From Kiritimatiellia bacterium (lineage in GTDB: Bacteria > Verrucomicrobiota > Kiritimatiellia > RFP12 > UBA1067): 16,160 nucleotides of DNA. The stretch is taken from NCBI GenBank assembly GCA_017959645.1, contig JAGDAE010000250.1, forward strand, positions 1-16,160, given 5' to 3'. Positions 7,261 through 14,316 of the stretch are shown in pieces (position 1 is the stretch's first letter; each line of letters opens with the position of its first letter). Under the pieces are notes generated by a model. That model saw only the letters and a program-made list of their open reading frames with translations, was not told where the DNA came from and did not search any database. The position numbers and the translations under genes are program-made.

Positions 7261-9345
7261 TCACAGCTTCAACCTCCCCAGAGGCTGGATGTTTATTTCC
7301 GCGCTAAGCTCCTGAAACGACAGAACCGGCAGTTCGTAGTAGTCTTTCTCGATTATTTTGCGGAAATAGCGTCTGATGTCGACCGAAACGATGATCACCG
7401 GTTTCTGCGGTATTTTGGCGAGATCGCCTATGGTGCGCTTGACGACGGCCAGTATGGAGCGGACCGTCGCCGGATCCATCGCAAGATAGCTGCCGCCGGA
7501 AGTCTGCCGCACCGATTTTCTGATCTTCTCCTCCAGAGACGGGTCGAGCAGATACGCCGCGACGATGTTCTGTCCGCCCGAGAATTTGTAGGAGATGTAT
7601 CTCGACAGCGCCGCGCGTACGTATTCTACGAGAAGCACGGAATCTTTTTCTTTCTGTCCCCACTCGATCAGCGTCTGCGTTATGCGCTTCAGGTCGCGGA
7701 TGGAGATGTCTTCCTGCACGAGACGCTGGAGGACGTCGGTGATCTTCTGCAGCGGCAACACGCGCTGCACCTCCTTGACGAGCTCCGGCGCCTCCTTTTC
7801 CATGTGGTCGAAGAGAATGCGCGTCTCCTGCAGCGAAAGGAACTCGTGCGAATAGCGTCTGAGGACGCCGGAGAGATGGTAGGTGAGGACGCCGCCGATG
7901 TCCAAAGAGCGTATGCCGCTTTCGTCGAGACGCGGCTTTTCCGATTCCCGCACCCAACATGTCTCGTATCCGGGAAGAAACGGCTTGCCGGTTTCGAACG
8001 CGACACCGGTGGCGGAAAGGTTTTCCGGTTCTTCGAGCGCGAAGATGCACCCCTTCCTAAGCGCACCTTCCGAAACAGGAACCTCGTTGACGAGAATGCG
8101 GTACCTTCCATCGCTCAAAGCAGGGTCAAGCGAAAGATTGATGCCGGGAAACGGCACACCGAGATCGCGGTAGAGCGCTCGACGAACAGACATGATTTGC
8201 TCGTTCAGCGCGTCGTACGTTAGTGCGCCGCGGATGTCGGCATCTATGTCTACCGTAAGTGGAGTAACCATCGAAAAGTCGTCGCCGTCCTTTTTCTTCG
8301 GTCGCGGCACGTTACCTTCCGACGGAGCGGCCGCAGCAAGCGGATCGTCCGCTTTCGCGGCGCGCGCGGCGGCGATTTTCGCTTTCGCGACAAGACTCCA
8401 GCCGACAAGCGCGACGAACGCCGCAAGACCGAACACCTGGATCTTCGGGAAACCAGGTATAAGTCCAATCGCCACGAGCATCACCGCGCCGAGAAGAATC
8501 GCTTTGGGCTGTGCGAAAAACTGGTTGACGATATCCTGGCCGAGCGGTTTGTTGTCAATGTCGCCGACGCGAGTCACAATGACACCTGACGTTATAGAGA
8601 CCAGAAGCGCCGGAATCTGCGAAACCAGTCCGTCTCCGACCGTGAGAATGCCGTATTTGTTCACGGCCCAGCCGACATCCTTCCCGTTCATGAACACACC
8701 GATGCAGATGCCGCCGATGATGTTGATCGATGTCATGATCAAACCGGCGATCGCATCGCCCTTGACAAATTTCATCGCACCATCCATCGCGCCGTAGAGC
8801 TGGGATTCTTTTGTCAGTTCATTTCTGCGTTGAGTCGCCGTTTCCTGATCGATGGCGCCCGCGCGCATATCCGCGTCGATTGACATCTGCTTGCCGGGCA
8901 TGGCGTCGAGCGTAAATCTTGCCGCGACCTCAGAGACCCGTTCCGCGCCCTTGGCGATCACGACGAACTGCACAATCGTGATAATTAGGAATATCACCGC
9001 ACCGACAACGAAATTCCCGCCGACAACAAAATTTCCGAATGTATAGATTATCTCGCCGGCATTGGCCTTGAGCAGGATGAGCCGCGTCGTCGTCACGTTC
9101 AGCGCTAGCCGATAGAGTGTCGTGAAAAGCAGCATCGACGGAAATGTCGAGAATGCGAGCGCCCTCGGCAAATACAGCGAGAGCATGAGCATGACCGTCG
9201 AAATCGTCAAGTTGATCGAGATCAAAAGGTCCACTACCGGCGTCGGCAGCGGTATTATAAGCAGCCCGATTATGCATACGACAAGGACGGCGAGCACCAG
9301 ATCGCCGAATCGCGAGAAAACTCCGGAAATGTTCAAAAGTCTCAT
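7261..9345 (-). CDS. sctV: SctV, export gate protein (YscV/LcrD/FlhA family)
   Basis: A 694-residue FHIPEP-family protein that forms the nonameric export gate. The N-terminal half (about 14-318) holds roughly seven to eight transmembrane helices; the family segments are STFPSMLLFTTLYRLALNV (66-84) and the FHIPEP signature RFTLDAMPGKQMSIDAD (143-159), followed by VGDGLVSQIPALLVS (236-250). After a charged linker (320-358) comes the cytoplasmic domain (360-694) that forms the ring and binds chaperones and SctX/SctY. Length agrees with the family (675-710). ATG 9345 was chosen because it overlaps the previous stop as TAATG and has GGAG five bases upstream. The conserved core makes this one of the two most certain calls in the window. 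Confidence 0.97.
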   Translation of the reverse strand: MRLLNISGVFSRFGDLVLAVLVVCIIGLLIIPLPTPVVDLLISINLTISTVMLMLSLYLPRALAFSTFPSMLLFTTLYRLALNVTTTRLILLKANAGEIIYTFGNFVVGGNFVVGAVIFLIITIVQFVVIAKGAERVSEVAARFTLDAMPGKQMSIDADMRAGAIDQETATQRRNELTKESQLYGAMDGAMKFVKGDAIAGLIMTSINIIGGICIGVFMNGKDVGWAVNKYGILTVGDGLVSQIPALLVSITSGVIVTRVGDIDNKPLGQDIVNQFFAQPKAILLGAVMLVAIGLIPGFPKIQVFGLAAFVALVGWSLVAKAKIAAARAAKADDPLAAAAPSEGNVPRPKKKDGDDFSMVTPLTVDIDADIRGALTYDALNEQIMSVRRALYRDLGVPFPGINLSLDPALSDGRYRILVNEVPVSEGALRKGCIFALEEPENLSATGVAFETGKPFLPGYETCWVRESEKPRLDESGIRSLDIGGVLTYHLSGVLRRYSHEFLSLQETRILFDHMEKEAPELVKEVQRVLPLQKITDVLQRLVQEDISIRDLKRITQTLIEWGQKEKDSVLLVEYVRAALSRYISYKFSGGQNIVAAYLLDPSLEEKIRKSVRQTSGGSYLAMDPATVRSILAVVKRTIGDLAKIPQKPVIIVSVDIRRYFRKIIEKDYYELPVLSFQELSAEINIQPLGRLKL

Positions 9346-9728
9346 TATGTCTCCAGCAGCGCCAGACGGCATCGCTCGAGGAGATCCGAATCCGCGAGCA
9401 GATTTTCGATTTCGCGGGCCGCCGCTGCGGCGGTCTTCGTGCCACGTTCGCGCAGTGCGCGAACCGCCCGCCGGGCAGAATCAGAGAATCCGCCCGGCGT
9501 ACGCAAAGCGGCGGAATTGCCAGCCACAAGCGAACGCATGATATCCCCTCCGACGCCGCGATCGGGAGGAAAAATTTCGTCAAGCGCCTGCGACACTGTC
9601 GTCGTGCCCGGGAGAAGCGCCTTTTGCGGCTCGCCGGCGACCGGCGCGATCACGTCTGCGTATCCGGCACTGCCGATGCCGACGTCGAACTTCAGAGGGT
9701 CGGCCGTTCTCGAAACGCTTACGCCCAT
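9345..9728 (-). CDS. sctX: SctX-like secreted accessory protein (YscX family)
   Basis: A 127-residue protein between the gatekeeper chaperone and sctV, exactly where yscX stands in Yersinia (yopN-tyeA-sycN-yscX-yscY-yscV). The N-terminal 80 residues look loosely structured with an ALLPGTTTVSQALDEIFPP stretch (37-55) resembling the LPxxG...LxxLYP stretch of YscX; residues 84-127 form a helical hairpin ending ADSDLLERCRLALLET, similar to the DDDRLLQIILNLL end of YscX, the part that is shielded by YscY and contacts SctV. The comparison is from memory and should be treated as a motif-level match. Start ATG 9728 has GGGGGGA about five bases upstream and overlaps the chaperone gene by 10 nt; its stop overlaps the sctV start. 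No signal peptide. Confidence 0.66.
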   Translation of the reverse strand: MGVSVSRTADPLKFDVGIGSAGYADVIAPVAGEPQKALLPGTTTVSQALDEIFPPDRGVGGDIMRSLVAGNSAALRTPGGFSDSARRAVRALRERGTKTAAAAAREIENLLADSDLLERCRLALLET

Positions 9729-10096
9729 GACAATCCCCCCGCCTCTCCGGCAAGCCGCCAAAGCAATTCAAATGCCGCGCTGAGACGCGGAAGCGTAACG
9801 TTGCGCTCCTCGAGACGTATCGCCAAAACCGCATCGCGCGTCTTCGGAACGATCCCCGTCCTGACGCGAAAGCCATACCGCGCCCTTGGATGCGAAAACG
9901 ACAGCAGCCGCCTAATGTCGGCGGTTGGCGCGGTCATCGCGACCGCCAACTCCTCGCCGATGTACTCGAAACGCAACGAGAATCCGTTTTCGAATTTCAG
10001 CACTGCCGCTCCGCGCCCGTTCAGCGAGAGGGAATCTATTCCGGCGGCGCGGCCAAAATCGCGCACTACGGCGCTCATCCACGCGGGCGGGGTCAC
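9719..10096 (-). CDS. CesT-fold class I T3SS chaperone (SycN-like, for SctW)
   Basis: A 125-residue protein with the alternating helix-strand pattern of small class I T3SS chaperones: an N-terminal helix (WMSAVVRDFGRAAGI, 6-20), a strand pair with SLSLNGRGAAVLKFENGFSLRFEYIG (22-47), AVAM, a further strand and a C-terminal helix (RLSAAFELLWRLAGEAG). It follows the gatekeeper gene as sycN follows yopN-tyeA, so SctW is its most likely client. The start is GTG 10096, forming a GTGA overlap with the sctW stop and preceded by a near-perfect AAGGAGG; an ATG at 10078 is a weaker alternative. The frame stays open far upstream through sctW in another frame, which can hide the true start. A partner role with the chaperone at 13779-14261 is inferred. 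Confidence 0.76.
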   Translation of the reverse strand: MTPPAWMSAVVRDFGRAAGIDSLSLNGRGAAVLKFENGFSLRFEYIGEELAVAMTAPTADIRRLLSFSHPRARYGFRVRTGIVPKTRDAVLAIRLEERNVTLPRLSAAFELLWRLAGEAGGLSWA

Positions 10097-11259
10097 GGAG
10101 CGCCTCCTTCCTGTTCGTTTTCTTCGGTTATCAGATCGTCGAGATGCTCCTGCGCCGCATCGACGAGCCGCAATCGGTCGCCCTCCTTCGCGAAAAGCCG
10201 CGGCGATAGTTTTCTGAAAAGCGAAGTGAGTTCGCGGGCGAAATCCATGCGAGCGATCAGCGCCGCGATTCCGCAATCGGCGATAAACGCCGCAATGCCC
10301 GGAGGTGCGACGAATGACTGCTCGGTGAAATCGAGCACGCGCCCGGCCATCTGCTCCCCATTCAAAAGACACCGCTCCCCGAACTGCGCTCCCATGCGTT
10401 CGCCGAGCAAAGTCAACGACTCGAGCACCGTCTCAAGAACCTGCACGCATTGCAGATCCGTCAATATTCGCCCGAGCGCAACGGCATCCATCGACGGAGA
10501 TGAAGATTTCAAGTCAGCCCCGCAACCGGCGATCAGAAAATCTATCGCGGCCTTGATCCCCTCCGCGCCGCGCGAGGCAAGCAACGACCTAAAGCAATCC
10601 TGCGGTTTCGTGAACCCGGCGATCTCGCTGCGATACATGTCCCTGAGTTCGCGCATCTCTTCTGGCGTTGTCGCACGGACATTCACCTCTTCGGCAAGGT
10701 TTATGCCGGCGCGTATTTCGCTTCCGCGCTCTTCCGCCAACGCCGTCTTGGCCTTGGCCACGAACTCGCGCAAAGCCTCCTCGCCCTCGCCGAACGCCTG
10801 CTCGAGAATATCGAGCATGGCGAACTGGTGGCTGGGGTCGGTGGATCCTCGTGAGAGTTCTCTGAGAAGATCGCGTTCGGACGGTGTTTCTCCGGCGGCA
10901 AAGGCACCGCGCAAATTGCGCAAAACCCCGGCGAGGAATTCTCGGCCAGGCATGTCCGGCATCGTCGCCATCCACGATTCTACCGCTTTGACGAGCGCCG
11001 ATCTTGGACCTTGCATCTCGCCGAGCTTGCGTTCGCCCGCCCTCTTCGCCGCCTTCTCTTCGAACTGGAACGACAACTCCTCCATCGAATCAGCCAGTTC
11101 CGCCGACGGATCAGCCTCTACCGCAAACGCAGTTCCCATCAGCTCTCCGCGCATCACCGGTTCCGACATACGCGGCGGTTCTGCAGCCTCGCGCAATCTC
11201 GCCGCCTCCGCTCCGGCCGCGTACGTCTGCCTCAGTATCTGCGCCGCGTCAAACGCCAT
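10093..11259 (-). CDS. sctW: SctW gatekeeper, YopN-TyeA fusion type (CopN/HrpJ family)
   Basis: A 388-residue gatekeeper that blocks export of effectors until host contact. Residues 55-85 contain the HrpJ-family opening (EELSFQFEEKAAKRAGERKL), followed by three helical X-bundle-like domains. The last 50 residues (FARELTSLFRKLSPRLFAKEG, then LVDAAQEHLDDLITEENEQE) resemble the end of Yersinia TyeA, so the protein covers both YopN and TyeA, as CopN does; the length (about 293+92 for the separate Yersinia proteins) agrees. The first 50 residues lack structure and would hold the export signal and chaperone-binding site. ATG 11259 is favoured by an AGGGGGG box four to five bases upstream; it overlaps the AIM24-like gene by 11 nt. 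Confidence 0.88.
   Translation of the reverse strand: MAFDAAQILRQTYAAGAEAARLREAAEPPRMSEPVMRGELMGTAFAVEADPSAELADSMEELSFQFEEKAAKRAGERKLGEMQGPRSALVKAVESWMATMPDMPGREFLAGVLRNLRGAFAAGETPSERDLLRELSRGSTDPSHQFAMLDILEQAFGEGEEALREFVAKAKTALAEERGSEIRAGINLAEEVNVRATTPEEMRELRDMYRSEIAGFTKPQDCFRSLLASRGAEGIKAAIDFLIAGCGADLKSSSPSMDAVALGRILTDLQCVQVLETVLESLTLLGERMGAQFGERCLLNGEQMAGRVLDFTEQSFVAPPGIAAFIADCGIAALIARMDFARELTSLFRKLSPRLFAKEGDRLRLVDAAQEHLDDLITEENEQEGGAP
10103..10109 (-). promoter_or_regulatory. Shine-Dalgarno AAGGAGG deciding a GTG start
   Basis: AAGGAGG with a six-base spacer (CGCTCC) before GTG 10096. This is the closest match to the consensus ribosome site in the window and fixes the non-ATG start of the SycN-like gene; it lies inside the last codons of sctW. 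Confidence 0.82.
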
Positions 11260-11875
11260 ACGCCCCCCTGCAGGCAACCGACGGCTTGAAGGCCGAAGAC
11301 GGACCCCCTGCGCCCTCTATCCACACGATGCCGGGACCGTAGAAAGTGAAAAGCAAATCGCGCGGCCCGCGCGGCAACAGCATGTCCAAAAGCGAGAGTC
11401 TGGGGCAGAATCCGGTCGGCGTACCGCCGGTCCACGCCACGACAGCGCCGGGGCGTACCGACAGCGTCTCCCCATCCGCGAGCGGAACCCGAGCCGTGCG
11501 CGACGCCGTGGCCGCGACCGTCCATTCCTCGCGGAACTCCGTAACGCACAACGCATTGCGCGCGCTCATTGGGACAAGTCTTATGAGATGGGCGTCTTTC
11601 CTCGCCGAAGCCGGCGCGACGAGCACCTTGCCGGATACCGCGAAAACCGGTGCCGCGCACTGGATGTGCGTCAGAAACGGACGCGACGAATCGGAGAATC
11701 TTGCCTCTGCGCTGGTCTCGATGAGATCGAGCGCGCTTCTGTCGCGCACGCGCCATCCTGCGCGCCGGCGGCGCGCGGCGGAGCCGGAGAAAGCCGCCGG
11801 CTGGCCGCGGCCCGCCAGCCACAGTCCCGCTCCGACTTTTGCGAAGCCGCCCTCTATCGTCGCCGCACCGTTCAT
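11249..11875 (-). CDS. AIM24-like protein of unknown role in the T3SS operon
   Basis: A 208-residue protein, not a known T3SS component. Its C-terminal half looks like the AIM24 family (DUF124, TRAP-like beta-sandwich): DGETLSVRPGAVVAWTG (about 135-151) corresponds to the family EGExLxVxxGxxVAF strand pair, and LLFTFYGPGIVWIEG (174-188) to the family LxFxGPGxVWLQS ending. The N-terminal half is beta-rich with a very basic Ala/Arg patch (residues 33-45: SAARRRRAGWRVR). No signal peptide or membrane helix, so it is probably cytoplasmic. Its ATG overlaps the sctC stop (ATGA) and its end overlaps sctW, so it is made together with the secretin and gatekeeper. AIM24 proteins have no settled function in bacteria; a scaffold or chaperone role would be speculation. 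Confidence 0.6.
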   Translation of the reverse strand: MNGAATIEGGFAKVGAGLWLAGRGQPAAFSGSAARRRRAGWRVRDRSALDLIETSAEARFSDSSRPFLTHIQCAAPVFAVSGKVLVAPASARKDAHLIRLVPMSARNALCVTEFREEWTVAATASRTARVPLADGETLSVRPGAVVAWTGGTPTGFCPRLSLLDMLLPRGPRDLLFTFYGPGIVWIEGAGGPSSAFKPSVACRGAYGV

Positions 11876-13764
11876 TCTTCGGTCTTCGTAGTGTCCGTTG
11901 CCCCTTCACGTTCCAGATAGCCGTCGCGCAACAGCACCGACCGGGCCCGTTTCTCCTGCTCCTCCCACTCGTCGACCTGTTCCGACAGCTCGCGCCTGCC
12001 GAGCTTGCGGTCGATCTGCCTCATCGTCTTCTCGTGCTCCAGCTCCGCCTTGCGGCGTTCGAGCGCGTCCTCGGTCTTTTCGCGCCGGCGCTCGCGGTTG
12101 TGCCTGCGCTCGAGATCGCGCCGCTCGCGCTCGTCGTCGCTGTCTTCCGCATCGTCCTGCATCGACTCCGCCTCGGTGATGTCCCGCAACCGCGCCGCCT
12201 GGAGGCGCGCGAGCATCTCCTTGTCGAGATCGACGATATGCGGCGTCATCACGAACATGCGCTGCACCGTCTCGCTGCGCGTGGACTTGCCGCCGAAGAG
12301 CCATCCGATCCACGGGATGTCGCGGAGCCACGGTATTCCCCATCCGGCGTCCTCCTCGATGTCCCGCAGATATCCGGCGAGCATTATGGATTCCTCTTCG
12401 AACACCGCCGTCTGCGTCTGGAGGGTCGACGAACGCGTCATCGGCATCGCGTCGACCGTGATCGTCTCGAAGCCGCCGTCGTCCAGTTCGATCGCCAGCC
12501 ATATCTGGTTCGGCACGTTCGTCGCGATCGAAGGCAGAATGCGCGGTTTGATCTGGAGCGACGTGCCGGCGGAGACCTCCTCTAGCGCCGCCACCTCCGT
12601 GCCCACGATACGCGCATGGTAGCTTTGCGAGTCGGTCATCTCCGCGGCCATGTTGTTCACGGTCAGCAGCGATGTGCGAGAAATCGATCGCGCCTTGCCC
12701 TTCTCCCTGAGCGCCGACAGCGACGCGGCGAGCGCGTAGGACGAATGGATGTGGGTCAGCGCGCCGGCGAGCCCCATTCCGCCTATGCTTTCAGGATCGA
12801 ACAGATTCCCGGCGTTCTGTCCAGCACCGGCGTCGGAATGTCCGTGCCGGCCCGTGAGCGAAAGCGACAGCTGCCAGTCGAGAGCGTCTTCCCGCGAAAG
12901 TTCGACAACCGTCACGTCGATTTCCAGAAGACGCTGCGGCACGTCGAGCTGCCCGATCAGATTCTCGTACATCGGCATGCGCGAAACGACATCGCGCACG
13001 ATTACGGCGTTCAGGCGGTTCTCGGCCCTGATCACCGGACGGAACTCCGCCATCTGGCGCGCCTCGAGAATCTGCATTTCGTTCGTTATGGAAACGTCGT
13101 TCGCGCTCGTTCCGGTGTTCGAGTTCATGATCTCCTCGAGAAGCCGCGCGACTCCACGTATCGTCAGCGTCGTCTCCGGACTGTTCGCCCTGAAACTGAC
13201 GTCGTCCGCCCATGTGTACCGCAGCGGGAATATACGCGCCTCGACATCGGCGAACGTCCTCTTTTCCCTCAGCCGGTCGGCCTTGTCGATCATCTCCGAC
13301 ACGAGCATCACGTAGCGCGGCGGGCCCGATACCATGACCAGTTCATCGTTCGACGTTGTCTTGAGTGGAAATCTTTCGTCCTCGACGCCCAACTCCGCGA
13401 GCATCGCACGCACCTCGCCGGCTTTCATATATTGAAGATCGATGAGCATCGTCGCGATTTCCCCCGCTCCGTACAGATAGAGCGCCGCCCCGTCGTAATA
13501 CCAGATCAGATTGTGCGTCGTCGCCACTTTGTTCAGGAATTCGGACGGATCGACACGCTTGAAATCCCCCGAGAACGTTCCGGAAACCGAGGACGACATG
13601 ACCGTCGAAAGCCCCTCGGCGACGGCGAAAGTGTCGAGCGCCACGCGAAGATCCATGTCGCGCGCCACGAGCGTGTACTCCGGCAACTTCCACGGTATGT
13701 GCACGGCGGAAACCGGCGCACACAGCGCGGATGACAGGGCTAGGACGACGATGCTGTTTTTCAT
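11872..13764 (-). CDS. sctC: SctC, outer-membrane secretin
   Basis: A 630-residue secretin forming the outer-membrane ring. ATG 13764 gives a signal peptide (MKNSIVVLALSSALCAPVSA, cleavage near 20). Residues 27-100 are the N0-type domain, 102-165 and 173-278 the N1/N3-type domains (LIDLQYMKAGEVRAML, PLRYTWADD, RLNAVIVRDVVSRMPMYENL), and 280-510 the pore domain with LLEIDVTVVELSRED and the secretin signature PWLRDIPWIGWLFGG (478-492). The body ends with FVMTPHIVDL (504-513). After it comes a 115-residue Arg/Glu-rich, probably coiled-coil extension (515-630), where other secretins carry a short pilotin-binding S domain. A longer frame reaching 13995 has no plausible N-terminus and covers the upstream gene. 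Confidence 0.95.
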   Translation of the reverse strand: MKNSIVVLALSSALCAPVSAVHIPWKLPEYTLVARDMDLRVALDTFAVAEGLSTVMSSSVSGTFSGDFKRVDPSEFLNKVATTHNLIWYYDGAALYLYGAGEIATMLIDLQYMKAGEVRAMLAELGVEDERFPLKTTSNDELVMVSGPPRYVMLVSEMIDKADRLREKRTFADVEARIFPLRYTWADDVSFRANSPETTLTIRGVARLLEEIMNSNTGTSANDVSITNEMQILEARQMAEFRPVIRAENRLNAVIVRDVVSRMPMYENLIGQLDVPQRLLEIDVTVVELSREDALDWQLSLSLTGRHGHSDAGAGQNAGNLFDPESIGGMGLAGALTHIHSSYALAASLSALREKGKARSISRTSLLTVNNMAAEMTDSQSYHARIVGTEVAALEEVSAGTSLQIKPRILPSIATNVPNQIWLAIELDDGGFETITVDAMPMTRSSTLQTQTAVFEEESIMLAGYLRDIEEDAGWGIPWLRDIPWIGWLFGGKSTRSETVQRMFVMTPHIVDLDKEMLARLQAARLRDITEAESMQDDAEDSDDERERRDLERRHNRERRREKTEDALERRKAELEHEKTMRQIDRKLGRRELSEQVDEWEEQEKRARSVLLRDGYLEREGATDTTKTEE

Positions 13765-13774
13765 TATCTCCATT

Positions 13775-13780
13775 CTCCTC
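13775..13780 (-). promoter_or_regulatory. Ribosome site of sctC overlapping the upstream stop codon
   Basis: GAGGAG ten bases before ATG 13764; its first GA belongs to the TGA stop of the chaperone gene. A second GGAG (13768-13771) lies only three bases from the ATG. Together they support 13764 over the in-frame ATG at 13773, which is one base from the first box. Confidence 0.65.
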
Positions 13781-14261
13781 AGGGGCGTATCATCATCGTT
13801 TCCCGTCCGGAAGGCTGCTCCGAGCCGGCTCCGCGCAGCTCTTCCGTCCGCACCCGCCACCAGTCGCATGAATCCATGAACGTTTCGAAGAAATTCAGCA
13901 ACTCCCGCCGTCCGGAGTTCGCCGGGACATCCTGCCACAGAAAGACCGCCCCTCCCCTTGTTTCCCCACCACCGGTTTTTGTCCCGTCTTCCCATGCCAA
14001 TGTCGCATTCTCTTTAAACATGCGGCCGGTGGCGTACGATGCGAGAGCATCCAGAAGCGACGCGTCGGCAGCGATATCGAACCTAAGCGTCAGCCGCCCG
14101 TCACGCTCCTCCGCCAACACCTCGGCGCCGTCGACGCGAAATCCAAACGAACGCGCACCCGCCGGTATCCGTTCTGGATATCCTATGGCGGACGCCAGCC
14201 GTTCCGTCGCCGTTTCGCCGCCGGAATGTCTTGGCTTCGTATCTGCAATCTCGCTACTCAT
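13779..14261 (-). CDS. CesT-fold class I T3SS chaperone (YscB-position)
   Basis: First gene of the sct cluster, 160 residues. The core (15-140) shows the class I chaperone pattern: an N-terminal helix (ETATERLASAIGY), strands FGFRVDGAEVLAEE, RLTLRFDIAADASLL, a helix LLDALASYATGRMF (69-82), then TLAWEDG, a Gly-rich loop, GAVFLWQDVP and a C-terminal helix RRELLNFFETFMDSCDWWR (118-136). The gene sits directly before sctC, where yscB stands in Yersinia; YscB pairs with SycN to chaperone YopN. Here a SycN-like gene follows the gatekeeper, so a heterodimer is a reasonable inference. The last 20 residues are disordered. Start ATG 14261 has GAAGG touching it without spacer and lies only about ten bases below a promoter -10 box, so translation may be leaderless. 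Confidence 0.72.
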   Translation of the reverse strand: MSSEIADTKPRHSGGETATERLASAIGYPERIPAGARSFGFRVDGAEVLAEERDGRLTLRFDIAADASLLDALASYATGRMFKENATLAWEDGTKTGGGETRGGAVFLWQDVPANSGRRELLNFFETFMDSCDWWRVRTEELRGAGSEQPSGRETMMIRP

Positions 14262-14270
14262 CCTTCGCGT

Positions 14271-14301
14271 ATTATATCAAATAAATCGTCATTTGTGTCG
14301 A
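14271..14301 (-). promoter_or_regulatory. Predicted sigma-70 promoter with extended -10
   Basis: On the minus strand TGATATAAT gives a perfect TATAAT (14276 to 14271) preceded by the TGn extended motif. TCGACA (14301 to 14296) is one base off the -35 consensus but at a long 19-bp spacer; at 17 bp only GACACA is present. The extended -10 could compensate. It lies in a 55-nt AT-rich gap, the only such stretch in the window, just before the first sct gene. Predicted start of RNA is near 14264. Confidence 0.55.
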
Positions 14302-14316
14302 AACTCCGCAAAAAAA

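Noticed and set aside
6967..8223. A 418-codon plus-strand frame opposite sctD and sctV
   Set aside because: It is antisense to one of the most conserved genes in the window, has no ribosome site and no recognisable domain.
9890..11920. A 676-codon open frame on the plus strand opposite sctW, the AIM24-like gene and the chaperone
   Set aside because: Its composition is Ser/Arg/Pro-rich without domains, and it lies exactly opposite well-supported genes. In GC-rich DNA such antisense frames arise because the coding strand avoids the relevant triplets.
12616..13734. A 372-codon plus-strand frame opposite sctC
   Set aside because: It is Arg/His-rich shadow translation of the secretin; no start signal and no motif.
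13765..13995. Longer sctC start at 13995
   Set aside because: It would add 77 basic, disordered residues before a perfect signal peptide and overlap the chaperone gene entirely; the ATG at 13764 has ribosome boxes.
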